The notes: a model not told the origin generated them from the sequence alone. DNA of 64,000 nucleotides from Chamaecyparis obtusa (GCA_027943335.1 BSBK01003255.1:574001-638000); one strand, 5' to 3'; positions 25,082 to 36,545 are shown, counted from the first letter of the stretch. Translations and numbers: made by a program.

Positions 25082-25283
25082 TGTATCAAGAATGATCCTA
25101 TTCCTTCTCTCTACAATTCCATGCTGCTGAGGGGTTCTAGGTGCACTTAACTATCTCTTTATGCCATGTTCTTTGTAGTACTCAGAATCTGTCAGAGGTG
25201 AATTCCCCTCCTCTATTCAATCTCAAACATTTTATCTTTAGTCTAGATTCATCCTCAACCTTAGCTTTGAATATTTCAATTTT

Positions 25284-25742
25284 CTAAAATGCTTTTGACT
25301 TATCTTTCAAGAACGCAACCCACATCATTCTAGTATAATCATCAACAAACAAAATGAAATACCTTTCACCATAGTATGATCTTGTTTGAGTTGGACCACA
25401 TAGGTCTGTATGAATTAGATCCAACTTGCTCTCTACTAAATTCTGCTTGCTCCTGAATGAATTTCTCACATGCTTCCCCATCACACATTCCCTGCATATA
25501 GTATCAACTAGCTTTGCTATGCTAAGTATATCTCTTACTACCTTAACATTTCTTAACTTTACTATGCTATCAAAATTGATATGACATAGTCTTTTATGCC
25601 ACAACCAATTTTCATCAACTTTAGCAACAAAACAACTTGCTTCTGAATTGAGTTGAAAAAAATTACCTCTTGTCTTTGAACCTAATGCAATCATAACACC
25701 ATTTTTTTTGTTAATGACGCATTTTTCATCTTTGAACTCCAA
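25284..25742 (-). pseudogene. Copia GAG-pre-integrase and integrase core
   Basis: The zinc-binding HHCC module shows as HKRLCHINFDSIVKLRN and CRECVMGKHVRNSF. The catalytic core follows with LIHTDLCGPTQTRSYYGERY, where HTD holds the first catalytic Asp, and FILFVDDYTRMMWVAFLKDK with the second. The third catalytic residue (Glu of RGGEF) lies just beyond the frameshift in 25082-25283. Confidence 0.93.
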
Positions 25743-25763
25743 CTGATATCCTTTTCCAAGTAA

Positions 25764-26450
25764 CTATCCAACACTGAGAAGGTTATGTTTCAAACCATCA
25801 AAATAAAGAACATCATCAGTACTGTTCTTTCCATCCAAAGTGATGGCTCCTCTACCAACTATTGGTTTAGGAGTGTTGTCTCCAAATTTGACCATGCCTC
25901 CATTGTATTTGTCCAAATGAACAAACTTTCCTTTATCACCTATCATGTGATGTGAACAACCACTGTCTATAATCCAGTTTGTCATTATGTCAGCTTGTGA
26001 AATCAATGCAAGCTCTTGATTCTCTATCTCATCTTCATGAATTGTCTTGTTATTAATTTTGTCTATAATGTAAATGAATCCAATTTCTTCTTCACCAGAT
26101 TCTTCATCTAATACTCCATCTCCAGCATAGTAGCATTCCTTAGAATACTTAGGCTTGTAATCCTTCTTGAATTTTCTAGCTCTAGTGGGACACTTAGATG
26201 CAAAATGATCAATCTTGTTACATGAAAAACACTTAAATGGTAATTGACCTTCATATTTTCCTTTTCCTTTCTTTTCTCTTTTGGAAATCATAGCAATAAA
26301 ATCATCTAATATTTTCTCTTCATCATCTTCATAAAAATTAACAGAAGTGCTTGTAGATTTCTTACCATGAACTGTTGCTTTGAAAGCTATCTCACTCTTT
26401 GATTCGGTCTTCAATCTTGAAATCTCAAAAGCTGAGATTTTGCTGATCAA
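25764..26450 (-). pseudogene. Copia gag zinc knuckle and protease
   Basis: CFSCNKIDHFASKC is a complete CX2CX4HX4C knuckle. About 85 residues on, WIIDSGCSHHM is the copia protease active site, and VLYFDGLKHNLLSVG is the end of the protease domain. A TAG separates it from the pre-integrase piece and a TAA at about 26451-26468 from the preceding gag; the frame is the same in all three. Confidence 0.94.
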
Positions 26451-26468
26451 GGTTTCTCTCTTGAAATT

Positions 26469-26683
26469 TTATGTAAGCCACATGGTCTCATCAAGGATGT
26501 TGATCTTTCTTTCATATTCAGGAGTGAGGGTAGTCATCAATTTATCCATAATGTCCTCCTTTGAAATCTCTCCACCATTGTTCCTGATTCTAGCAACTGC
26601 TTCATTAATCCTCTGATTGTAAGCTCTAATATTTTCTTTAGGAAACATCTCTAATGCATTGTATCTTTTCTTCCATGTCTTTT
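26469..26683 (-). pseudogene. Copia gag, central part
   Basis: Contains RYNALEMFPKENIRAYNQRI and LMTTLTPEYERKINIL, the UBN2-type gag core of copia elements. Its upstream half is displaced to 29339-29680 by the 2.65-kb insertion; the two halves are in the same frame when the insertion is discounted. Confidence 0.9.
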
Positions 26684-26751
26684 TGTTGCCCAAAATTCCC
26701 TGTCTTTCATTTTTTGGCCACGGTTCTTGTTTTCAAAAAGAAATGCTCAAG

Positions 26752-26915
26752 TGTCGAAGATCTCTGTGTTTTCTGCCTTTTAATGTTGAGAGTCCAGTGT
26801 GTTTTCTGCTCAAGTGTTGAAAACCCAGTGTGTTTTCGACCTCCCCGCTCTGAAAATTCAGTGTGTTTTCGACCCTGGCTCAAAAACCCTCTGTGTTTTT
26901 CACACCTCCTATGTT
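26752..26915. repeat. TGTGTTTTC direct-repeat cluster
   Basis: Six copies of TGTGTTTTC or a close variant at 20-50 base spacing, several within a longer unit like CCAGTGTGTTTTCGACC. It lies just inside the left end of the 2.65-kb insertion. Confidence 0.7.
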
Positions 26916-26991
26916 TTCAGCCCTAGATGTGCAACTCCGACGGGTGGGTCCCAGTTCCTCAAGGCCATTCCAGTGCAGAAGATTCGACGGC

Positions 26992-28160
26992 TGTCTCATG
27001 ATCACATGGGATCTTCCGATCCCATGAGATCATGTGACAACTATTGATGCGGTATCAGAGGATCGGTGGTGAACCCAAGTGAGGTGGTGGTTAGTGGTAA
27101 CATTTCTCAGTTTGTTGCATGATTGCATGGGCTCTTCCGAGCCCATGTGACCATGCGACAAACCATCAATGGTTTGCAGTAGGCTTCCTATGGTTAACTC
27201 CAAGCTGGCGGTAGTTAGCGTCTTGTGGTTGGTTGCATGAGCGCATGTGGCTTCCTAGCCACATGTGACCATGCGACAAGCGGTAAGCAGACTTCGGCAA
27301 CAATCCATGGTGGGACCTTGGTGGGTGACATATCCAGTTTTGGTGGGCCATCGACAGTGTAACATGGGCCCCGTAGATTCAAAATCTATGGTGGTCACAT
27401 GTTCGCATGGGATCTTCCGATCCCATGTGATCATGTGACCACCGTGGGATTCTCTGCTATTTCTGATGGGGTTTTCATGTGTCCAGCCTGTGCCACTTTT
27501 AGTTGGTCCACGTGGTAGGTTTGACGGGTGGCAGATCTTATGGGCCGGGTGTCTTATGCGGAAGAGGATTTTTTGAGGGTTGTCACATGATCGCATGAAG
27601 CCTTTTAGCCTCATGTGATCATGTGACTGTTGAATTTTTAAAAAGTGGTGCAAATTTTGCGGGGCCAGACTTTGTTGGCGGAGGTTTAGTGGGGGCCATT
27701 CTTTTCCTCCAGACTTGGCGGTGTCCATAAAATGGTTTCTTTGTTTGCTGAGCTGGCGGATATGTTTAGCAAGGCTTCCAGACTTGGCAAAGAGCACAGT
27801 TGCATGATTAGCTTGTTTCATGTAGTCACTGAGAAGAGTTGGGGTTAGTTAAAAGATAGTGCGACTTGGCGACCAAAAGGAAAGGTGACCCGGGGTGAAG
27901 CCAGGGGCTAGTTTGCAGTGCGGTCTCGCGGGCCCGAGGCATCTTGTGCAGAGGTAGATTGTCAAAGAGTTGTCACATGATCGCATGAAGCCTTTTTGGC
28001 TCATGTGATCATGCGACCGATGACCTTTTCATAGGGATGTTGCGGTGGCTTTCCTTGTGGGTCCAGGTGTCTTGCATGGCATTTGTGGTAGTGGTGGCAG
28101 TTTCAAAGAGGGTTGTCGCATGGTCGCATGAGGCTCTTTTAGCTCATGTGATCATGTGAC
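26992..28160. repeat. Array of seven 46-54 bp imperfect palindromes
   Basis: Copies at 26992-27039, 27111-27162, 27232-27279, 27390-27443, 27582-27627, 27972-28017 and 28115-28160. The consensus is GTCACATGATCGCATG + 4-6 variable bases + a 4-5 base loop (TTCC, TCCT or TTTT) + the complementary bases + CATGTGATCATGTGAC. The variable stem bases change together in the first four copies (GGGATC/GATCCC, GGGCTC/GAGCCC, TGTGGCT/AGCCACA). Spacers of 70-345 bases are not conserved. Confidence 0.9.
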
Positions 28161-29338
28161 CAGTGATGTTTTTAAGCCATGCAACCATTTTAAGTGGGTT
28201 TTTCTTCCAAGGTGAGCATTTGCAAAGTGTGGGTAGCTGAGAATTGATGACTTTGGAGGCAGTTGTAGTTGGGAGAATTGGCAGAGGATTTTTAGGTGCC
28301 GTTTTGAGTCCTTTCGAAGATCTGATTAGATTTTGAGCATTCATGATAGCCTAATTTGTAGAGAGGTAGATGAGTTGAGGCTTTTGTGTCTGCAGGTTGA
28401 TCAAGTACAAGCATGGGCATACAAGGAAGGATATCTGATCCATTGTGATATTTCTAGAGAAGCATTTATGATCAGATTTTGACTGGTTTAGGGTTGATTA
28501 TTTTATGCATATCTATATAACCCTGGTTAACTTTTGACTCCTGTCTGCGTGCAGTTGAGTTTGTATATATATTCTTTTTTGGAGCCTGTAGTGCACAGAA
28601 TTGGAATTTTGTAAAAAAGAAAGTCTTTTCTTGGAGAACCATCTGTAGCATTTTTTTTTCTGCTCCCTGGTTTTCCACAAATTGTAAGTTTTCATTGATA
28701 AATTCAAACATTGCAGAGTATTTTATGGCATTTCTCCTATCCCTATGCTTCCTTGTCTGAGTTTGTCTCTTATTGGATTGAGGTTTATGAATGTTGTTAA
28801 TGGAAATTGGGGTTCCTGGTCCCTCTCTCTTTCTATAGCTGTGTGTGTTATTGTGTTTGATCTAATTTAGATGTTTTATGGGTATTTTTTCAGCCCCTAA
28901 CAGTCTTGTCTCAATCCTGCACCGAGCTATAGGAGTGGATGTTTGTTTGTAGGTCATAGGTTGAGTCTTTTGTCTAGGCCTTCCTATGAAACACTTATGC
29001 AAACCTATCTAGTGAGTGGTGACCTATTAGACCTGATTCTTCCACTGGTTTCATTCCTCTATACTGAGATCCAAACCCTAGTTTTGGTGCATCACTTGGT
29101 AGGATAGATTTGCTTTCAGTCATTTCCTTTCATGCACTCCTTCTAACCCTTTCCCCTCAAAGTTTACTTTCCTATTTAAGAGCAAATCTGGGTGATTATC
29201 CAAGAGGAACCAGCGTAGAATTTGGAGGTCTCATCTCAGTTAGCAAAAGGTCCCACAACCTTGAGATGATTCCCTTATTATACTAAGTTATCAAGACTAC
29301 GAAAGCTTGAACTAAGGGTGCAAATTCAGTGTATAACA

Positions 29339-29680
29339 CTTTCTATGCACATCCTTTTCTTTTTTGTCTCCTTCAAATATGTCTTCTAGGTGCTTCCATA
29401 TTTTGTGGGCTGCATCTATCTTTTTTACTTCTAAAAGTTCACAATTAGATAGGGCATTGATAAGGGCTTCTTTAGCAATAGCATTCTGATGAAACAATTC
29501 CTTTTGTGTGCCAGTAGCATCATCTTTTACAAGGTCTTCTAAAGTAGGAATTTTGGTTGCTTTGATAGTTACATTTAAAACTTCAAAAGCAATGCATTGC
29601 AAAAGAGTCACTATCTTGTCCTTCCAATCAAGATAATTCTCTCCATCAAACTTAGGACTCTCTTTCCTGAAGTATGCCAT
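29339..29680 (-). pseudogene. Copia gag, N-terminal part
   Basis: It starts MAYFRKESPKFDGENYLDWK, the usual copia gag opening (F-x-G-x-N-Y-x-x-W), and continues to IWKHLEDIFEGDKKEKDV. The ATG at 29680 is about 45 bases inside the primer site, a natural start. It is cut at 29339 by the 2.65-kb insertion. Confidence 0.92.
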
Positions 29681-29723
29681 CTAATCAACCTCAAGCTGTT
29701 AAAATTTCTCTCCAAGGCACTTG

Positions 29724-29736
29724 GCTTTGATACCAA
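29724..29736 (-). other. Primer-binding site of copia element
   Basis: The minus strand reads TTGGTATCAAAGCC beside the LTR end ...CCTAACA. It is one change from the initiator-tRNA-Met site TGGTATCAGAGC. Confidence 0.85.
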
Positions 29737-29737
29737 T

Positions 29738-31039
29738 TGTTAGGAATAGTCCCGAGAGATAACTGAGAGGGGGGGTGAATCAGTTATCTACAAGATTCAA
29801 TTCTTTATCCAATTAAGTATACTTAAACATAAAGCATAAACACAATGAAAGAACACATGAACACAACACCAATATTTTGGTTATGGGGAAACCCAAATAG
29901 GTAAAAACCCTAGTGGGACTTGATAAACACTAATATTCTGTACTAGTGTATAATGATCCTTGTTAGAAGATCCTTTACCCTGTTAGGAGTAGCTTTACAA
30001 TATATTAAGTATAATAGACCTGGTCAAGGGTCAAACCCTGCTAGGAGTCTTTTACAATTGTCTATGTTAGGGGAGAGGATGCACTCTCTAAGAGCTCACT
30101 GCTCAAATGGGCAAAGGCTACAACCTTCTGAATAATAGATACACACTATATCTGGATCTTGGTGAACTGCGCTTTGACCTGCTATCTAGATTAGTTCCAA
30201 TGATTAGCACAAGTACTTTACTTGGTCACATAGACCTTCTTCTGATGGCTCAACACTTCACACACTCTGCTTTGCTCTTCTTAATCAACTATGAACCACA
30301 CTCAAGCAATCACAAATGACTACCTATAAATATCTTTCCTCCAAATGATATAATCAAGTCATCCTATTAGAACCACCTTGAAATCATATTAGATAAATCA
30401 TAGAAAACTCCAATAAACATTTTGTTGGCTCTACTATGCACGCAACACAATGTAGGACCTGTCTAATAAAATAATTGTAGACGCATGCTACACACTATCG
30501 GCTCTACCAAAACAACTGGAACTTTCTTTGTAAGATGAATTAACTTATGTGCTCTTAACCTAACATCAATAACACTTCTCCAAGCTTAAATCCAAGGGCA
30601 CATACCCTCAAGATAGGTGCAACTCAAGAACCAATAAAATCTCTATCAGCTATCTTGAACAAACACAAGAAACTACTGTTGGCAAATAGAGCCTACATAA
30701 CTTCGCTTCTACTCATCAACAAACTATGTGTGCATAACTAAAACATCACTAACATGTCTTCAACACATATCCAAGCGTACAAGGCTCCATGATAATTATA
30801 TGGACAACCATACATAGAATACTATCTGTTACTCTGTTAGGAACATTGCTAACACCAGTTGCTATATAAGTGTCTATACTAACAGTTAACCTCTACGCCC
30901 ATGATATCATGCCAATATCATGTCCAAGTTACATATACTAAAATCTTACTGCATAAGACTTCCACACATGCTACTTTCCATATGTTGTCATCAATGATAA
31001 ACATACAATCAGTACTGGCCTACTGGCAAATCTCCAACA
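29738..31039 (-). repeat. 5' LTR of Ty1/copia element
   Basis: Same sequence as 21259-22565 with scattered substitutions and small indels (1302 against 1307 bp). It ends ...CTCCAACA at 31039 followed by TGTGT, the right copy of the target duplication. TATA-like TATTTATAG is on the minus strand near 30325-30333. Confidence 0.95.
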
Positions 31040-31546
31040 TGTGTGTGTGTGTGTTGGTGTACTTGGTTGGTGTAGCAAGATGCAGGTACCAGGCATTGAG
31101 TCCACCTAGCTACACAGGTCTAAGCATACCTTAAAAATCCTTGAACTATTGTTGTGTGGAGATATTACCAAGATTACTCTCAAGGTTACCTATGGACTTG
31201 GAATTATGCTTAGGAAGTTACCTAGTTGGGAAAATAAAATGCAGTTTATGTTGTGGTCTTGTGATTCAATGTTGTTCTGAGATTATGTTAGGAGTTAGAA
31301 TTAACCTTGTTGATATGTATAATATTTATTCTATATTTATGTTATAATTGATTGTATGTTATATAGGTATGTGCATATGTGGGTGCACAACATCTACCCA
31401 TGCTTATGTAAATAGTATTATTTGTATATTTTAATTTCTTATGTAAATGGTATTTTAATAATTAGATAAAGTGAATTAAATGAAGTGTATTAAATAAAAA
31501 AGTAAAAATTATAATAACAATAAGAAAATCTCTTTTTAGTAAAACT
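31040..31546 (+). repeat. Fragment of older gypsy-type LTR
   Basis: Continues the sequence interrupted at 21258. GGTACCAGGCATTGAGTCCA at about 31085 matches 17165 in the 4.4-kb LTR, and GTGGGTGCACA near 31378 matches 17753. The right part is AT-rich; no gene. Confidence 0.6.
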
Positions 31547-32749
31547 TGTTATCTCTTAATTAGCATTATTGATTGTCATTAGTATCAAAGACATCAGTCA
31601 GTTACCTATGTTAACCTAGTCGGTAAAAGCAAGCATCTCAAGCTAGTCGGTTAAGTCTTAACACCGAGCATAGAATAGTTTTACCGAGCATCAGACACTG
31701 ATACCAAGCGCAGTAAACACCAAGCACCAGTGTAATTATCGAGTAGTATATATAGTGTTTACCAAGGATCATAGAAAATGGCATAGGAATCATGAATGAC
31801 ACATTTATCTATGCAAACAGTTACAATAGAATCAAAAAATGTTTTACCAAGATCGGGGATAATTTATTGTTGAGATATTCATTAAATGAGATGAAAATCT
31901 TATGTAATTGTTTGATCTAGGTAATTTTTGTACACTATTGATCTTAGGGTTTTTCTCTAAGACATTGTAACCTAATTTTGTAAGTGGCATAAAATAGTAT
32001 GCTATATAATTGTATTTTGCATCATTGTGATGTAACTATGGAGATGTATGAGAAAGAAGGTCTTAAAGCATTAGCCAACTTTAGGATTATTAGTTGTCAG
32101 ATAGAGCAGAATAGTATTCAAGGATAATAAGATTGAGCAGAATTAGATCAAGCTACCGAGCAGTTCAGAGTTGAGGTCTTCACATAGAAAGGTGATATCT
32201 ATTTAGTATTTCATTGATCTATATCAGATAAGTTGAGTTGTCATTAGCAGATAGATACCTGTTATTTTCTAATCATTGTAACAGAGTTTTGGTAAAATCT
32301 CCTAACAGTCTTTATGTAAATCTCTTAACTGGGTGCACACTCAAGTAGTGTTGTTAAAATCCTATCACTAGGTAGATCTAACTGATTTGAAATGTTACTC
32401 CTAATAGGGTAAGATCACCAGAAGTGATCACCGCTTGTAACCCTAATAGGAAAACCTTTTCTATCTGCAGTAGTAAAGAATTTGTGGGTGTCATCCCCAC
32501 CACAGTTTTTACCTTCTAACAAGGGTTTCTACGTTACCAAAATACTTGTGTTATGTGATGATTATCTTGTTGATTTCATGTTATTTACTTTGATAGTTAA
32601 ATGAATGAATGATGCATGCAATGGATTCAAGTTACAATTGAAGGTTACTACTATTTTTTGTTCAAGGTTTGAAAGGTTTATGAGTTGAAAGTTTTTGTGG
32701 GCACTGATTCACCCCTCCCCTTTTAGTACCCTATCTCTCCAATCCAACA
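31547..32749 (+). repeat. 5' LTR of element X
   Basis: Starts TGTTATCTCTTAATTAGC and ends CTCTCCAATCCAACA, followed by the primer site. It aligns with 49180-50376 plus 53291-53330. A TATA box GTATATATAG lies at about 31746-31756. The LTR is rich in short ACCGAGCA/ACCAAGCA motifs. Flanks AAACT (31542-31546) and AGACT (53331-53335) are a probable decayed target duplication. Confidence 0.93.
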
Positions 32750-32751
32750 AT

Positions 32752-32763
32752 TGGTATCAGAGC
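32752..32763 (+). other. Primer-binding site of element X
   Basis: TGGTATCAGAGC, the exact plant initiator-tRNA-Met complement, two bases after the LTR end ...CCAACA. Confidence 0.95.
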
Positions 32764-32812
32764 TCATTTCTCTTATTAGATAGTTTAACCACTGAAGGGT
32801 AAAGATCTAGTC

Positions 32813-34285
32813 ATGGAGAGGTATAAGCTAGATAAAACAATAGAGAATCAAAAGACTCAAATGAAGATGTTTGTTGAGTAGTATAAACAAGCCAAGGATG
32901 GATTAAAGAAGTTACTGGTTGAAAGGAAGAACCTAGCTATTCTACAAAATGAGATTGGTTACCATGAAGAAGAGATTAATGATTTATTTGATCACATTGG
33001 ATCTAGTTTAGGAAGTATTTTTGATGGATCAGAAAGTATAATCTCTAATTTATTTGAAAATAATCTTCACTTAACTAAACAAGTGAAAGCACTACAAATT
33101 GGTAAGGAATCTTAGATGGTGAGAATGGTAGAAGTAATGAACAATGCTAGATAGGCTGAGCAAGAAAGGAATCTAGCTATTGAAGACTGAAGATAGATGA
33201 CTGAACAACTTCAAGCAAAGGGAAGTGAGATACAAAGACTCACTGTGCACCATTTTGAAATTTCCAATCAGATGATAACTGTGAATCAGGAGGTCAACTG
33301 AGTAAATGGTGAATTGTCAAGAAGACTTGAAGATGTAGCAATACTCAAGGAAGAAAATGAGAAGTTGAGAAATGAAGTGAAAACTCAACAACAACACAAT
33401 GAAATGATGAAATTGGTTGAAGATAGTTCCAAAATGATTGATGATTTTTTGACTAATCAAAGAAGATTTGGAAACAAATATGGTTTAGCATATACCAGTG
33501 AAGGAGAATCATCTAAGCAAGTAGAAAAAGTGAAAAATAATCAAAGTCAAAGGCCCAAAACTTTGTCATGCTATCACTGTGGCAAACTGGGACATACTTC
33601 TAATTTTTGCAGAAGCAAAGCACAAGGTAAACCTCCAGTCACTCCTAAGTTTAATGGTTATTATTATTATTGTGGCAAATATGGTCATCAAGCTTATGAG
33701 TGTAGAGCGAAGCTAAATAAGAATGCTAATAATCCTACCATGGAGAAATTATGTTATACTTGTAATGAACATGGACACACTGCATGAGAGTGTAAGGCTA
33801 AGATGGAGCAAGTATGGATGCCAAAACAAAAGAGCAAACCCAAGCCTTATCAACCGAAGAGACAAGGTAACTCTTATGTTTGGGATTACAATACATGGGT
33901 CAACTGTGTTGCATGTGGTAGGTATGGACATATAGTAGAAAATTGTTACAGAAAAAGATGGGCTGGACAATCATGAAGCTAGACAAGCACCAAAATGGCA
34001 TGCTTACATTTTCATAAGGTTGGTCATCTAAGAAAGGACTACAGAGACCAAGCACCAAAAGAAGGACATGTATTTGAGAGAGGAAACACTATTGCAGATA
34101 TCATGAGAATCAAAAAAACCATGTGGAGAAAGGCATCTAATGAGAATGCTGAGTCAAGTAATGATGTCCGTGAAACCTCATCCAATGGATTAGGTGACAT
34201 AGATACATCTACTTATGGTGATATAGGTATGTATGGGACTGGCATTTTAAATGATCATATTTTACATATAGTTCCTTATATATGA
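32813..34285 (+). pseudogene. Element X ORF1: coiled coil plus zinc knuckles (gag-like)
   Basis: The frame starting MERYKLDKTIENQKTQMKMF runs in one phase through at least seven stops. The first half is Glu/Lys/Gln-rich with coiled-coil character (ELSRRLEDVAILKEENEKLR). Then comes a row of knuckles: CYHCGKLGHTSNFC (intact), YYYCGKYGHQAYEC (first Cys replaced by Tyr), CYTCNEHGHTA-stop-EC (stop inside), CVACGRYGHIVENC (intact) and a degenerate CLHFHKVGHLRKDY. After the fourth knuckle the frame shifts to the one ending at 34285. It would bind the element's RNA. The serial, spaced knuckles resemble the gag of some large plant copia elements. Confidence 0.85.
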
Positions 34286-34769
34286 TGAGCACATACCAAA
34301 TGTGCATGAATAAAGATGCATTATGGTTTATACATTATGAGCTAACAAAGTTATATAGTCGGTAAAAGTTAGACCGAGTAAATGGTTACCCATCAATAAT
34401 CACTATTCAAGGTTAACCAAGTATTAGTATCAACTGAGAGAGAAAGTCATGTGTTAACTAAGCTAATGGAAGTTTGCAATATTCATCAAGTTGATAGTTG
34501 TCAAAAACCAGAAAGTAGGTCGAGCATTAATGACATAAATTTTTAAGCAGGAAATCAGGAAATGCTAAATACACGGAAGACTGAATTTATTTTCACAAAG
34601 TGATTTCAAAGAAGCAATTATTTTGTAGAGCGAGTTCAAGCAAATATTTTTTCAAGATCATCCAAAGTAGTTGTAGATCAAACCAAGCACATTCTTTGAC
34701 ATATTTCGAGTAAGTTGAAACCCCTACTAAGCATATTCTTTGCACTTACCGAAAACCTAGTTTATTGAA
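34286..34769 (+). other. Spacer between ORF1 and ORF2 of element X
   Basis: No coding pattern. It contains scattered GACCGAGT, AACCAAGC and GTCGAGCA motifs similar to those crowded in the X LTR. Confidence 0.5.
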
Positions 34770-35340
34770 ATGGAATCCACTTCAAGTACTTCTAAAGTTT
34801 TTGAAGAGGAAGTTAATCTTATAGTTCCAGCAAAATATAGTGAACCCAATTACAAGTCACACCCAGAAGTTGCATAAAAAATGGATTCAGCGGGTGTTTT
34901 TTTGAGCATCCCACCTAGGGTTTTACTAGTCGAAGATATCAAATCATGCATTCACTGCAAGATTGGTGAAATATGATATTTTGAGATGTATGTTGCATAC
35001 CAGGCACTTTGCAGTGAAGATATAAAGTTGAAACCAAAGCATAAATAGGTAAAAATGATTGGATTGACAAATGCCCTAAATTTTACTAAGAACTTCAAAA
35101 CATAATGGATAAGGGCTATATTAAGTCGATATCATGAAGGCACATTTTGACTAGATAGTCTGATCAAAGTAACAAAGAGAATGATTAATAGGGTTATAGG
35201 TTACCCTAAAAATGACAAGGCCAAAGCATTCCAAAGTTCATCTCGAGTCGAAGTTGAGAAAAATACTGGCACAACATGGGACAATCATGCATTGAAGATA
35301 GATTCTATTATGGATTTGGAAGTTAAGTTTGTAGTGCATG
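34770..35340 (+). pseudogene. Element X ORF2, N-terminal part (unknown protein)
   Basis: The ATG at 34770 begins MESTSSTSKVFEEEVNLIVP. The phase is kept, through several stops, to 35340, where element Y interrupts it, and continues in the same phase at 45301. Readable blocks include GVFLSIPPRVLLVEDIKSC, YVAYQALCSEDIKLKPKHK and TKRMINRVIGYPKNDKAKAF. I do not recognise the family, though it recalls the unknown non-enzymatic proteins often carried by plant elements. No catalytic motif was identified. Confidence 0.55.
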
Positions 35341-36523
35341 TGTAGACACCTAAAAATCCTTTAGAAAATAAAGAATTTTTATTTTCTGAAAAACCCCTGA
35401 TGACATCATCATTTATTAATTAATTAATTTATTTATTTTTATGTCATTAAATCCCTTTATCTTAATTAAAAATATTTAATTAAGAAATCCCTTCCAAAAA
35501 TGTTTAAATCTTATTTAAACACCCTTTCCCTATTTATTAATTATTTAATTAATAAATTGACTAAAAAATCAAAAAAATAAATAATTTATTTATTTTTTCC
35601 CAAAACCTTAGAAATATCATAAAGATCCTAAACCTCTTCTAGAATCTTCTAATCCTTCTTTAATTTTGATTAAAGGCTGATTCCATATTTTTCTAACCCT
35701 AATCCCAACTCAAAAATATTTAATTAAGATTAAATATTAAACCCTCATGTTTATTAAATTTATTTTAATAAATATCCTCAAAAACTTAAAACCTTTGAAA
35801 TAAATAAACCTTTATCTATTTCCTAAATTCCTAGAAAGTCCTAGACTCTTCTAGAAAGTCTTCATCCTCATCCAAAGCCTAGACTCTTCTAGAAGAAGTC
35901 AATCCTTATCTTTGACCCTAACCTTACCCCAAACCCTAACTCAACCACCTAACCCAACCCTTTCCAAAATCTTATAAATACTCCTCATTTCTATGAGAAA
36001 AATACCAATTCACTTTCAATTCTAGTATTGTTATAATGCTAGAATAGCTCTAAATCATTTAGCTTTCATACTAATTGTTAGTTTTAATCATTTTCAAGCA
36101 TTTTTAGCTCACATCTTAGTATAGAACTAATGGATTAGCTTAGTTTGATTCTTGTTTATGCATCATTCTCACATCTATTTTGGGTTCTAAAATCTACTTA
36201 ATCATACTAGTTGCATAAATCTTGAGTTCTTGAAGCCTTAGGGGCAATTTTGGGTGTTCTACCCAATATTGCGCCATATATAGGGTTTTCATGAAACTTA
36301 AGCTTCCAAATCTACATTAGGAACATGCTCTAGGTGCTTTGAGAGCATACCCACATTCCTTTTATATGAGCAAATCAAACAGTGCTTGGGTGCACCTGTT
36401 TAGGCTCAATATGAGGTGGCTTAGCTTAGATGTTCTTATTTTGAATTAATATGATGCTAGATTAGAACTTAACATTTGACTGATTTGAGCCTTTCAAAAT
36501 AGATACAGATAGCCTTGCTCACA
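35341..36523 (+). repeat. 5' LTR of element Y
   Basis: Starts TGTAGACACCTAAAAATCC and ends ...ATAGCCTTGCTCACA; 1183 bp, the same length as the 3' LTR at 44113-45295. By eye there are about 32 substitutions and no net length change, so identity is near 97%. TATAAATA at 35973-35980 is the likely TATA box. It is preceded by target duplication GCATG (35336-35340). Confidence 0.97.
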
Positions 36524-36526
36524 TTT

Positions 36527-36545
36527 TGGCACGCCTGGTGGGACC
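36527..36545 (+). other. Primer-binding-site-like sequence of element Y
   Basis: TGGCACGCCTGGTGGGACC follows the LTR end after three bases. This form is familiar from Tat-type plant Ty3/gypsy elements; the tRNA is not assigned. Confidence 0.7.

Larger units (their letters stand above)
26684..29338. mobile_element. 2.65-kb TG...CA insertion in copia gag (solo-LTR-like)
   Basis: It starts TGTTGCCCAAAATTCCC and ends CAGTGTATAACA, so it has TGTT...AACA ends. The flanks CTTTT (26679-26683) and CTTTC (29339-29343) are a near-perfect 5-bp duplication, and discounting the insert plus one flank rejoins the gag frame. It is clearly richer in G and C than its surroundings. Contents: a TGTGTTTTC repeat cluster, seven long palindromes, then AT-rich sequence. 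No convincing protein is encoded; the 188-codon minus ORF at 27255-27821 mostly reads through palindromes. A very long solo LTR is the simplest reading; a small non-autonomous element is the alternative. Confidence 0.75.
22566..29737 (-). mobile_element. Internal region of Ty1/copia element (gag-PR-INT-RT-RH), degenerate
   Basis: The domain order gag, protease, integrase, RT, RNase H is diagnostic for Ty1/copia. All open pieces of gag to the first part of integrase share one minus frame when the 26684-29338 insertion and one copy of its target duplication are discounted. There is a frameshift between 25082 and 25283 and another near 23025, plus at least five single in-frame stops. The element has both LTRs, primer site and polypurine tract, so it was complete at insertion. 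22582-22950 is short 3' spacer with no gene. Confidence 0.95.

Noticed and set aside
27255..27821. 188-codon minus-strand ORF
   Set aside because: It reads through several of the palindromes, giving repeated SHDHM/FMRSCDN strings, has no recognisable domain, and is best explained by higher GC content and few stops.
26992..28160. CRISPR-like array
   Set aside because: Spacing is irregular (119 to 390 bases), repeats are palindromes that differ from copy to copy, and the setting is a plant retrotransposon.
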